A stretch of 64,000 bases of DNA from Plutella xylostella (Eukaryota > Arthropoda > Insecta > Lepidoptera > Plutellidae), in NCBI RefSeq assembly GCF_932276165.1, contig NC_063983.1, positions 8,501,501-8,565,500 on the forward strand. Reading direction: 5' to 3'. Each line of letters begins with the position of its first letter. Position 1 is the first letter of the stretch. Position numbers and translations under genes: made by a program. The notes under the pieces are model-generated. The model saw only the letters and a program-made list of their open reading frames with translations, was not told the DNA's origin and ran no database searches. This document shows, piece after piece, positions 53,301 through 64,000 of this stretch.

Positions 53301-55390
53301 TGCGGAAGGAGCACAAATACTCAAGATAAAACGTCAGATTAGGTTTCGTGCGCAGCTCTATAAATTCAAGCTGAATAAATTTCATTTCTCATCTGAATAG
53401 GTGGTGGGGCACGTGGAATAGTAAAGTCAACAAGATGCACGGCGGCGGGCGCCTGAAGCGACATATCTTGTAACTTATTTATATGGGCGGCAGTGCCCGG
53501 GCATTTTCATGATTACATTTACCGCCTAGGTGCCGCGCGTAAGGCTGCCCGCACACGGGTGACTAAAGTCAGCTTGAGTTGCGGGATTGGTGAAGGTAAA
53601 AATACTTTGTTGGAAATCTTCTTCTAGCGTATCGGTGATGAACACTGGAGCTAGACTTTATTTACGATACCGGGGATTTTTAAAGCAAAATAAAATTTAA
53701 AATTTTGACTGAAAAGCTTAAGGAACTTAAAAGCATCGCTTATAAATTGACAATCCCAAAATGTTACGGAGTGTGTTTCCGCATATTGACCCATAATTTC
53801 ATATTCATATAAATTATACAGTTAATAAAAAATAATAAATGCCAAAATCATATAATTTCCATTACCAAAGCCTAACAAAATAGTCGTGCAACAAAAGTCG
53901 CCGGTCCGCCTCTACCTAAAGTGATATCTTGGTGTAATTCCGCAAATGCGCGGGTGAAACCTGAGCCGACTCGATGCGGGTTTAAAATTGAAATTTATAT
54001 GCGCGCATATTACATGAGCTTCCCCGAAGAAAGTGATTACAGAGCCGGGTGATAGTAGCCGGGTGTCGGCCGGGTGTGGCGACTCGTCACTGGGACTCGT
54101 GAATGGGTTATGATTGTGAGAGACTGGATGTGATAATTATAATGTCTAGAGGCCTAGAGCCTCTCATTCACAGTTTCTAGTATGATAAATCTGTGACTTG
54201 ACTTTTTTCAAAGGGAACAGTTAATTTCCAAACGTCGCAGATAAAAAGTTTGTTAGGATGACCAAATGCAAAGTCAACTCCTTTCGGCTTACTTTGCAAC
54301 AACCTGTATACAATGTTCAAATCCTGCGGGCTCTACACGGGTTTGTTAATAAACTCGTTTAATGCGTGTTTCACAGCAGCGCCATAATTATAGCGAAACG
54401 CGATATAGTGACGTTTATCTACGTCGACAACGAGCCCGTGTAGCGGCAGCTGAAAGCTCCGCGCAGGAGCGAGTCTTCCAAGATGTCTGCCGTAATTGCG
54501 TGAGCGGGCGAGACGATTACTGCGATTAAATATGCATTAACGAATTTTTCTCTTTAAAAGCTGAAAAAAATGGCGTAAAAGAGAAAATTGCCAATTAGAG
54601 TGGCTCCCCCGCCTCCCAAAGCTACTTACTTGGAAATTAAATTTATTTTCACGGCAGAAATATGTATATAGAGCGGGCGTTTTCATATTTTTTTCTTCTC
54701 TCTTTGATATTAAAACTTTTGTAATTTATCCAATTTGCTTTGTGTGTATATTGCTTGATGTGTAAATAAAAGACTTATGTTTAAATAATTTATGAGTATC
54801 TTTTTAATTTGTATTATTTAGGTATTTAATGTTATTTGTATTTTTGATAGAACTAAAATTTAGCGCCATCTGGATACCTATGTTATGTTCCTTGCCTATA
54901 CATGTTTTTCATACACTTTTAGATTTAGCCAGGTTGTATATTAGCACATTACGTTAACACCTAAATCAAGCAAGTATTGAATATAAATAGCACCTCAAGT
55001 AACCACGTTTAATGAGAAATAACTAAGAGCTTAGCGGCCGCGCCGCATAATTCAAAACTCCATTTTGTAAATTGCCACGGTAGCCGCGACGGCACAGCAT
55101 CGTAAATTCTAATAAAAACAACGCAAGTTATCAAATTAGAAAAATTAAAAGTGATAAATAAAGACCAATTAAAGTTTATTGCGTAAAAAAGGCATAAATT
55201 AATGCGACGAGCAGATGAGACAAAAAACAATGAAACGGTAGGGATGGGACGGCGTCGACAAATTGTTATTAGATTGAATTAAATTGTGTGGCGTGGTTAT
55301 TGATGTAGTGTTTTTGTATTGATTTGTTTATTGCAGGGATATCTACGAAGCGTTTGAGGCTGAGAAATTTGAATGTATGATGAGGTGATG
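50329..55390. other. Probable homeobox-gene intron, middle part; no gene seen
   Basis: There are no exons or open frames of note. It contains a CCGCCCCCGCCCCCGCCCC run at about 51361, a reversed fragment of a Helitron-like body at about 52125-52185, and several GC-richer islands (53430-53550 and 54400-54530) that could be regulatory but show no recognisable site cluster. Confidence 0.5.
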
Positions 55391-55971
55391 ACCATCCTAA
55401 GAAAAAATCATTACCGAAACGTACCTACGAGTTTAACTGTAATAAATTACACCTGCTCCCTCTTGCTATTAGGCGTAAAGCAGCAGATGTAACTTTTCTC
55501 GTCAAGATAGCACAGAGCAAAATTGACTGCCCGGAACTGCTTCAAAAGATACATCTGTCAATACCCCGTAGAAGTTTGCGTAAGTCTGTCCTCCTATATG
55601 TACCATTTGTCCGCACCAATTATAGGCAGAACTCATTTCTTCTGAGAGCATCCAGCGGTTTTAACGAGTTGTCAAATGCAAATGTTGATTTAGATTTATT
55701 TTGTAGCCAAGTAGGATTAATTAACTATAGTTTTACGGAGAGTTTTAGCTCATCTGTTTTGTTGAGCGAATAATTTGTGCGAGCTGTATTTCTGCTCAAT
55801 AAGAACTTATTTTTACTTATTTTTAATAACATATGTGTGAAAACTTTTAATTGGCTATGTATTATTAATCGAAATTTCTTATGTATAATATTTAGCTGTA
55901 AGTTTTCCTATGAATAAATAAATAAATAAATAAACATCATAGTTACGGTAATGATTTTTTCTTAGGATGGT
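55391..55971. mobile_element. LINE 3' end enclosed by a perfect 26-bp inverted repeat
   Basis: 55391-55416 (ACCATCCTAAGAAAAAATCA and six more bases) and 55946-55971 are exact reverse complements. Between them, about 55426-55771 encodes the C-terminus of a Jockey/CR1-type LINE protein (LPLAIRRKAADVTFLVKI, then KIDCPELLQKIHLSIPRRSL), followed by a 3' UTR and an AAATAAATAAATAA tail ending at 55934. The inverted repeat is not part of any LINE and suggests a foldback or MITE host that was invaded, or a composite. Confidence 0.7.
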
Positions 55972-56379
55972 TTTAAGGGACTTAGTGGGATTCTATTACA
56001 ATTGTTATGCTAAGAGTATTTATTAGCTATAAAATAGCACTAATGTTAGGAATTGTTCAAATAATATGAATATGAAGTAATTGCAGTAAAAATATTCCAT
56101 ACCTATATAAGCTTAAAAGATTTAATGCTACGCCTCTAGCCACTGATCGCTTACTACGTGGGTGCAGTTTACCTAAGTGATCTATGCTCTCAGTTTGTAG
56201 ATGAGTCAAAATGGCTGGCGTGGCGGCTCAACCTAACATTAAAAAATCTTAAAAAAGTTAAAAAACTTCTAGTAGAAAAGACATATTATAATGTACGTGA
56301 ATTTTTTGCTGACAATATGTAAAATAATATTATGATTACTAGCTTTGAATTTTGTAATTTTATTATTAATGGTATGCAT

Positions 56380-56513
56380 GCACCAAAATACTCATGTAAT
56401 AATATTTGTACGCCCCCAAAGGGCAGGATGTAGCTGTACTTATAATTTGTAATAACTTGCCATTTACCTACATTCATGCAAATAAAAATATTCTATTCTA
56501 TTCTATTCTTAAA
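56380..56513 (+). mobile_element. LINE 3' tail with ATTCT repeat
   Basis: TACGCCCCCAAAGGGCAGG, then CATGCAAATAAAAATATTCT and a run of ATTCT units looks like a non-LTR 3' end. The 5' boundary is not clear. Confidence 0.45.
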
Positions 56514-56689
56514 ACCAGTCGCATTGTTTCCCATCTCTACGCGGACGTCACGCGAGTTCTCTAATTACGCGCTTAAATTGTATTAATTAGTGCGCGGAAG
56601 GGTTCGTGTGAATTAAAAGGCATTTCCATTTGTTCGGCTTCGTACTTGCGGGTACGCTCCGCCACATGTGGAAGTCACCGAATTTCGTT

Positions 56690-56745
56690 ACTGTGGTATC
56701 TCTACACTGACGAAAAACGAACGAACGAGTCGTGGCTTCTAGAAC
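56690..56745 (-). mobile_element. Fragment of the GGGTTACTC MITE family
   Basis: CACTGACGAAAAACGAACGA and GTCGTGGCTTC match, on the opposite strand, the right half of the element at 58799-58929. The rest is missing. Confidence 0.5.
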
Positions 56746-58437
56746 AAGTTGATTTTGCATTATCCACAATAATAATTACTACTGGATACGAGTACGGCTT
56801 TGACAAAGGCACTTGAACTAGCTTCAGAAGATAAAATGAGCTATCACTAATAAAATTTTACCCTGTATTCATAGGTACACAAACTAAAAACGGACATAAC
56901 TTTTACACCTAAATCATGGCTAACATGGTAGGTAGGCAACAATAACTTTCACCAAGGCACTTGAGTTAACCACATATCAATCTAATCACTTTGAACACAT
57001 TTTTGAGTGTACGTGTACCGGTGTCGGTTACAGAAGGAGTTGTTGGGATGAGGGTCATTATCATAATGATGATTAAAATTGTATTTATGAATTAATTGCA
57101 CACGCTTATTATACTTTCACTTAATTGGAGTTAATTTTACGACCGAATTTAATTTAACTTTTGTTTGTTTACTCGTTGTGACAACTTTATCTCGTTTGTA
57201 GATAGATAATGGACACATTTCATCCTTATAGGACCATCCAAGGCACGAAAATCTATATCTTAAGTACTTATATTTATTCGAAATAGAAAATTCAGCCATT
57301 CAATTATATCAGCCATAATAATAATGAAAAAACCCTAATCGGTGGGCGTTGAAAAACGACGTTCTATATCGTTATATCGTTACCTATTCCACTAAAAATA
57401 TTAGTATAACAAATGTAAACTAGTACAGATATAAAATAAAAGTAAACGAGATCGGATAGAGGGTAAATAGAGTGTTATGGAGGCGGGTGGTAAACGATAG
57501 CGTTAGGAGATCAAAGAAACGATTATTAGAACCGGTCTCTAAACTAGTTGGACGACAGGTTTAGTCCTGAAACTATTTAAGGGAACTTCTGAAATTGTTT
57601 TTTTCAGGCTTCATAACCAAAACAATAGATGAATCAGATCTGAAAAAAAATATCATATTTTCGTTTTATTTTATTTCATTTGGGAGATGTCTAACCCTTG
57701 CATTTTTTGTTGGTTTCATATAAATTTAGAACTATTAATATATCAAAATTATTCAATGATAACGATCGTCATTACTCCTTAGTTATCACAATCATATCAT
57801 TTTCGTCGGCCTTCCTATAGTCCACCAGACACTCGGCTACCTATCTAATATGGTTGAAATTGGATCTGAATATAATATAAGGTGATGACCCACTCCTTTA
57901 ATAGTACCTTGGACCTTATATCTGAGAACCGCAAAAGTTCAATAAGTGAAAAAAATATTTTCCACGTCAGTAAAATACAATTGGGTTCAAAAGAGACCTA
58001 CCAATGGGAGCTGCAATCCAGAAAAATGGTAACGCGTTTACGAAACGGACTCTTATACATTATTCATGAACAAAATTGCTCCGTTCAAACAGATATTATA
58101 TACCTATTAGGTATATTTATGTACCTGGGGTAACTGCGCTAATATGTATAAAGAAGTATTGGGTATTAGGGTGCCACGCCCTCTGCCGGCCTTTTCCTGA
58201 ATCACTATGCAACGTTTAGGAATACAGCGGACATAAAAATGATTTAGCGGAAAGTTGTTTTAACGTTTTGGATATATTCATTTTTGAAACACGCTGTACT
58301 TATACAGTTATGTGTATGTTGTGTTTTGTGTGTGTGTGTTGTTACTATACTTATTCGAATATTAATTTGGAAGTAATTCTGCAATATGACCAACGAATAA
58401 GTTTTAGAACTTAAATACTTAATTAATAATCAGTATA
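56746..58437. other. Non-genic stretch
   Basis: I see no supported exon, element end or regulatory cluster. There is a GT-rich run at about 58310-58345. Confidence 0.5.
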
Positions 58438-58702
58438 GACGACCGAATGGCGTAGTGGTTAGTGACCCTGACTACTGAGCCGATGGTCCCGGGTTCGATT
58501 CCCGGCTGGGGCCGATATTTGTTTAAACACAGATATTTGTTCTCGGGTCTTGGATGTGCCCGTAAAATGGCAATAGGCCCGCCCCCTAATACATTGGGAC
58601 TAACATAACACTCTGGCGAAAAGTGGGTGCAGCAATGCACCTCTGCCTACCCCGCAAGGGAGTACATTAGTACAAGGCGTGAGTGCAGGTTTTTTTTTTT
58701 TT
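58438..58702 (+). mobile_element. tRNA-derived SINE, copy 2
   Basis: It is nearly identical to 11514-11780, with A box TAGTGGTTAGTGACC and B box GGTTCGATTCC. It ends in a T run at 58689-58702 instead of the longer CCGTGTGTGTG tail. Confidence 0.8.
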
Positions 58703-58798
58703 AGTCTGGACAAAAAAATAAATCCTAAGTGCATCGCATCGATTTGACTAGGTACAAACATCAAATATTAGTCGCATCGCATCTATAAGCGTAGAGAA

Positions 58799-58929
58799 GG
58801 GTCACTCTCTAAGTGGAAAAACTAAGTTTCGGAGTGCTGCTGCACGAGCCACGACTCTATCTCGTTGTATTAAACGTGCCGATCACAGCAGCTCTCGTTC
58901 GTTCGTTTTTCGTCAGTATAGAGTAACCC
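58799..58929. mobile_element. 131-bp MITE, intact relative of 48702-49021
   Basis: It begins GGGTCACTCTCTA and ends TATAGAGTAACCC, with the shared interior CACGAGCCACGACTCTATCT and GTATTAAACGTGCC. It provides the empty-site form of the copy at 48702. Confidence 0.65.
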
Positions 58930-60650
58930 CCTGGCTCCAGGCGGTGGTGGTCTGGAGTCAAGTCACGAGCGCAGACTAACGAGCTTACGACAAACACCAC
59001 TGATTGCAGAGGAGGGGACCCATTTGTTTTTAATGCCGGTGTGGATTGCTCTTGGAATGACGAATTTCAGTTGGTCAATTTTCTCAATGACGATTTGGGA
59101 GCCTTCAAGAAAACTAATTTGAAATAATATAAGGATCAGTAAACGTATTGACGGAAAGATTCTAAAGTAAGGGTAAAAGTAGCTGAGCTACATGCTTGGT
59201 GGTCCTATCCAGCTGGCAGGTAACAGCATTAGCTGGCTCCGCCAACCCGCCTCGCCGCCGTAAGCAAAACCCAATTATCATATTTTATACGTCATAATGC
59301 TTAGGAAAAGATATTCAATTATGTAATTTTTCCTCGAAAAAGGGAATCCCTTTTTATTTCTCATTTGGATTTTTCTCTTAAGCAATTACGGGCGCGCCTC
59401 CGGCGCTGCGGGATTGGATCCCATGTCCGATTCAAATTTTCTAATTTATCTTTTGACAAGAAATGAAAATGTGATGTTAACTTCGCGGAGCGCGTTGGCC
59501 GTGTTTGCGTTTAATACCTAACTGTGTGTTGCGCCGTCGCCGGTCGTCGCCGCCGGTCGCTTGTCGTCGGCTGTCGCGAGTTCCGCGTCTCCACTTTGTT
59601 CGCTGAATGTAAATGAGCTCATTTCATGCTTAATACATCATTCATATTACGTAATTTTTGTGTGTACAGAAATATACATTTCGTCTGTAAAACTTCGGGA
59701 TACTTTATTCTAATTTCCCCGTGAAAGTCTGCATACAGCTCCGCGCAACTCGATCGTCCGTCCGATCCGATTCGTCTGAAACTCGTAATCGACTCAGCGC
59801 GGGCGAACACAAATTATTCGAGCGCCGAAACTCGCGTAACTTCGTCAACCCCGAGAACAAAGCGGCACCACAATTGGCCGTAGGTGAATCGATCCCTACC
59901 TGAGTCGTTGGAACTTTTAAAAATGGCGGCTCTTTGAGGGCAAACTCGATAAGGAGGGCGCCTTAGGGACGCGTAAATGCAATTTGCAAGGAATCGCTGG
60001 TGCCTTTGACGTGCTCGTTTCGAGGCAAGTGTGTCGACTTTGAGCATTTGCGTGTTTGCTGCGACGGCGGCGGCCAATGGCGGCGCACGTACGACGCGGC
60101 GGCAAATTAGATTGTATCGCGACTGAATGCCTTGTGACAATCTGTATAAAGTGTTTCTGATTCTGATACTGATTTAACAAAGTGGAGGAAGGAATTTAGA
60201 CGTGCCGTGCCTTGGTTCATGATTTGACCGCATTATTATATACGGGTACGGTACTCGACTCGCCATATTGTTTATTGTACACGTTCTCGCTTCCAATAGT
60301 GCAAACTAATCACGTTGAATTTTTTCCGTATATCTACATATTTTATAAAGTCGCTGATTCAGGGCAGAATAAACAAAGTGAGTCAGCATAGAATAGAACA
60401 TTCAGAAACATATTTATGATCGAAGTTAATATTCAGTATATTAAATGAATCAACATAATGTTTATTAGTTAAATCATTTCAGCCGCTAGGGGGCGCCGGG
60501 AGACGAGCAAACTTTTCAGGAGGTTCAGTGTACAGGGTGACCAAAAAAACCTACTGATGTATCACGGTTTTTCGTTCAAAAAGTGGCATACTTTCGAGGT
60601 TATTTATGATGGAGTTGCACGAACTACATAATAATCTTGTGAAAACATAT
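58930..60650. other. GC-rich non-genic stretch
   Basis: GC-rich islands (59520-59590 with CGTCGCCGGTCGTCGCCGCC, and 60055-60110) sit in otherwise AT-rich DNA. Short open frames here have no recognisable domain or splice context and are not called. Confidence 0.45.
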
Positions 60651-60654
60651 TACA

Positions 60655-60742
60655 ATTCCCGGCCCCAGCCAGGTTGCGAACCCGGGACTTTTCATAGCAA
60701 TCAGGGTCACTTACCACTACACCATTCTGCTACAAAGTTTTT
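60655..60742 (-). mobile_element. tRNA-like SINE head, minus strand
   Basis: On the minus strand, GTAGCAGAATGGTGTAGTGG resembles an A box region and GTCCCGGGTTCGCAACCTGG a B box region, followed by CTGGGGCCGGGAATTG, close to the head of the SINE at 11514. GTGACCAAAAAA at 60538 and TTTTTTGGTCAC at about 60740 face each other around it. Confidence 0.55.
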
Positions 60743-60866
60743 TGGTCACTAAACTTTTAGTATGCGTAGTTACGAGCCCTCAGATAATTTATAAATCTGT
60801 CATTCTAGATCAATAACGTACCTCTGTAATGTACCTACCTATTTTTGTAAAATAAGATAATCCTAA

Positions 60867-61066
60867 TCCTAACTAATATTATAAATGCGAAAGTAACTGT
60901 GTCTGTCTGTCTGTTACTCTTTCACACCAAAACTACTGAACGTATTTAAATGAAATTTGGTATACATATGGTCTAGACCCTGAGAAAGAACATAGGCTAC
61001 TTTTTATCCCGGAATTCCCACGGGAAAACTTTTTAAGGCGAAGCGAAGCGCGTGGGAACAGCTAGT
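60867..61066 (+). mobile_element. Helitron-like element, copy 6
   Basis: It begins TCCTAACTAATATTATAAAT and ends GCGTGGGAACAGCTAGT, with only two to three TCTG units. Confidence 0.7.
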
Positions 61067-62780
61067 ATCATTATAATACCTTCTACTGAATGTTTTCAGA
61101 ACTGAAAGCATAGTCGCCCTACACCACCATTGCAATGCAAATTGTGGAGAATGATATCTGCTCCCGCCAAAATTACTTTTCGGATTTTAATTTGTTATTT
61201 CGGAACGTAGTCGGAATTAGCGGCGCGATGAGTGAATTATGGAAGTTTTAAACTTTGATGTGCTTCGAGCATCGCGGTTTCCGAACGAATTTTGTTTGTT
61301 TTTGTTTGGGCTATGAGAGTGTGGAAATGTTCAGAAACGGTCATATTAATTATCAGGGGGCGATATCGCGAAGTCATTTATGTTTAGGTACCGAGTACTG
61401 ACTGACTGATTTATTTCAGACCGTATAAAAAAACTCTTTAAAATCAAAAGTAACTTAACCAACCACTATATCATAACAGTTAATGAGAAATGAAACCCAT
61501 GACCAATGATTAAATGTTGTACAAAAGTGACCACTTAACCCTTACTTTAACAATTAAGTGAAGCTTAAAAACTATTTTGGCGACACGCACGCGCCCTCAT
61601 GCGGGCAATTGAAGGGTTAAAAATACTTCAAAAAATTTAAAAGGCCACGATCAGATTACATTTTAATCTTATTTGATTGACCAATCAAGTGATTTTGTGT
61701 ATCTATAGTAGCTACCGATTATACGTACTTTTGACTACCATCCTTGCTACATTTTCAAAGTTTTAGGCTCTATCCCGTGAGGAAAATTTTGCACGATATC
61801 TTTCGGTGAATTGAGAAAAACAATTAATCAGTCGAATTTCCCTTTTAATTATAAATATAAACGTTTCAATGACTTCCTACTATACTGCGTTTTATTTTTC
61901 GTGATTCTTTTCATAAACTGAAACCTTGCAAGCGTGTCACGTTTTCAGGCAGCGTGAATAACTGAACATTTCAACAAAGAAAAGGGTTCTTTATTGTTTT
62001 GTTTGGTGCCTACTTTTGTTTTTGTAATGGAATTATAAGAAGTTGGTTTATGCCTGCGTCACGCCTTGCGCCTTAGTTTTAAAGGTCAGAGAATTGAAAA
62101 ATATTAATTCTGTTCTTAGTGTGAACTGAAGGTTAACTTAAGGTTAATCTGAACGTGATAATTATACGTCAATACCTGTGTTTGAATTTTCTTTTTATAA
62201 TAATAATAATAAATCATTTATTTCAGACCATAGATCCATATTTAGTTAGGGTTAATGGTACTTACAAACTAAGCTAGTAGATACTATTTAAATTTACAAT
62301 TATTTTACACACAATTATTTTATGAGGTCCCTCATTGGGTTAGTGCAAACTATGATCGATGCTGATACTTACAATAAGTATGATTGACCTATCAAGGCAC
62401 AGCTCATCTCCGATCACGCCAGGATTAGACAGTTTATTTGTGGCAACCTTAAGTCAATAAAATCTCACTTGATAATCCGCGCATACTGTATGTATGTACC
62501 TATGTATATGTATGCAGGCGGTGGTGCTATAAGGGTGATTGCACACATTGTTCGGTCGACACGCGCGTGCCTCGTGCGATCTCACTAATATTGTTGAGCC
62601 CCGCGGCGATGCTGTGGGGGGTATGACGTATGTCACAGACGATTGACTAGCTATGTTTTTTTTACGTTTTACTTTAGGTGGTACAATTGATTTTTGGTTT
62701 TTATAGCCCATATTTTTTATAGGTACTTCAGTAGTATCGTATGCAATCGTAATAGTATGTCCCGTATATAAATTTTATGA
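61067..62780. other. Non-genic stretch with a minus-strand LINE tail
   Basis: About 62195-62290 (AATAATAATAATAAATCATT then TATTTCAGACCATAG) is the reverse complement of a LINE end with an ATT-repeat tail. Otherwise nothing is seen. Confidence 0.45.
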
Positions 62781-62786
62781 GGCTAA

Positions 62787-62927
62787 GGGCCTGTTCCACA
62801 ATGTCTGGTTAGTGGCTACCTGTCGGATAAAAAACATGCTGTCACTCTCTGTCTTTATTTTTTAGACAGTGACAGTATGTATTTTATCCGACAGGTAGCC
62901 ACTAACCAGACATTGTGGAACAGGGCC
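62787..62927. mobile_element. 141-bp palindromic MITE with TAA duplication
   Basis: The left arm GGGCCTGTTCCACAATGTCT continues for about 65 bases and is complementary to the right arm, with few mismatches. TAA flanks both sides (62784-62786 and 62928-62930). PIF/Harbinger-like by its three-base duplication. Confidence 0.8.
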
Positions 62928-62930
62928 TAA

Positions 62931-64000
62931 GTATTATTGAAGTCACTGCACATCTAAAGTAATCAGAGTTAATTATGAAAGCACTGAAAATATAAACAAG
63001 ACGTTGGTCATATGAAAGTAGCTAAGACCAAGCATAGTGAGGGTAAGAAACTACGTTAGAACTTTGGAAAACTATGAGGGCGCGCGGACCCTACATAGGT
63101 ATTTACGCTACGGAATTTGTTTTATTTAGTTAAATAATAATAATAATGTAAGGAAGTCAGTAACTTCTTTTTTATGCGCCACGTGTTAAAGTCGAAAACA
63201 ATCAATACAGACTCTTAACAAAAACACCAGCGCCACCAACCCCCTAATCAAGATGCGATTACAGCTCATTAACTTCGTTCAATGCGCGTCTAAAGTGCTC
63301 CAATCTTTGTCGTATGCGCTCGCTCGTGTTTTGTTTATCCACCAGATTGGAGTCAACACAGCATGATGGAGGGCACCCCGCGCGTTTAATGACACGCGGG
63401 AAAACGCACGCGCGACACCAGTGTAGACGCACCCTATTGTCCGAAGACCTTTATACGTTTGATTGAAATCGGTTTCGCTGCTCACTGTTATTGTTGATAG
63501 CCCTCTTTTTATAGACTTCGATGGTTTAATGACTGTTTTATGGCCTTTTAGGAAGTGTCGTCGATTGATTTTGTAGAGATTTTCGGTCGTTTTTTATGGT
63601 GGTCGCGTGACAAATTGTGTTGGCTTTTTCGTATGGTTTTGTCAGAATGGGTTGGTCGTAAAGTGGTTTAAAGTATCAACAGTTATTATATTAAGTGTTA
63701 TTATTTATGTGTATCTTATAATATTATTCTACATGTTTCTGAGTACAGTACAAAGTTGGATGTAACATAATACGAAACGAAAAGATTATTTAATTATAAA
63801 ATAAACTAGAGGTCCATATGACCTTGGCCTCCCTCAACGTTTTCCTTATACCTTTTCAGAAACATGTAGAAATGTAAATATGAAATTATTAAGTTAGTAG
63901 CATGTTAGTATTTAGGGAAGTCATGTTAATTATTAAGTGAACTTAAACTAGAAATAAATGGCTTATATATATATATAATATTATTGTCATTTTAACATCG
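62931..64000. other. Window right end, no gene seen
   Basis: This stretch is AT-rich with a GC-rich patch at about 63350-63420. No homeobox exon or other recognisable coding segment was found on either strand. Confidence 0.5.

Noticed and set aside
59721..60180. Short frames in the GC-rich region
   Set aside because: Overlapping frames on both strands with no domain, start context or splice partner; high GC lowers stop-codon frequency.

Overview
The window is eukaryotic, most likely from a moth or butterfly. The DNA is AT-rich, exons are short and separated by kilobases of interspersed repeats, and the repeats look lepidopteran: Helitron-like elements with a TCTG microsatellite and a CTAGT end, tRNA-headed SINEs, RTE-type LINE 3' ends with TGATGA tails, and many short inverted-repeat elements. 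No bacterial features, rRNA genes, intact tRNA genes or CRISPR arrays were seen.

Two host genes can be supported, lying tail to tail. On the + strand are the last six coding exons of a Ctf18 (CHTF18, Drosophila cutlet) orthologue: 2009-2115, 3103-3247, 11268-11359, 12110-12238, 37624-37681 and 42248-42351. Their splice phases chain without conflict (0, 1, 0, 0, 1), and together they encode the conserved C-terminal part of this clamp-loader subunit. The AAA+ core must lie left of base 1. On the - strand are the last two coding exons (46978-47111 and 46357-46577) of a paired-like homeobox protein with a C-terminal OAR motif. Its homeobox was not found and probably lies right of base 64000.

Almost everything else is introns and intergenic DNA filled with mobile elements. 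The Ctf18 intron at 3248-11267 holds a tandem array of copies of the preceding exon with its splice sites. A Gypsy-type LTR element (4188-10576) has inserted into the fourth copy. Its two LTRs differ at one base that I could see, but its coding region is gutted and interrupted by two insertions, and its 3' LTR carries a 747-bp inverted-repeat element. The 25-kb intron at 12239-37623 holds a LINE 3' half (18657-19740), a 5'-truncated RTE LINE with a perfect 12-bp duplication (20951-22423) and a minus-strand BEL/Pao element (26735-33543). The BEL/Pao LTRs look identical, yet its integrase is broken and an in-frame amber codon separates gag from pol. The region 47112-64000 is probably the long intron or upstream region of the homeobox gene, with scattered small elements and no further recognisable exon.

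The strongest observations are the decoy splice-site array in Ctf18, the two young-looking but coding-defective LTR elements (which implies copying in trans or very recent damage), a foldback-like block at 35285-36145, and several nested insertions whose order can be read from target-site duplications. Similarity statements are from reading and remembered family features; no database search was run.
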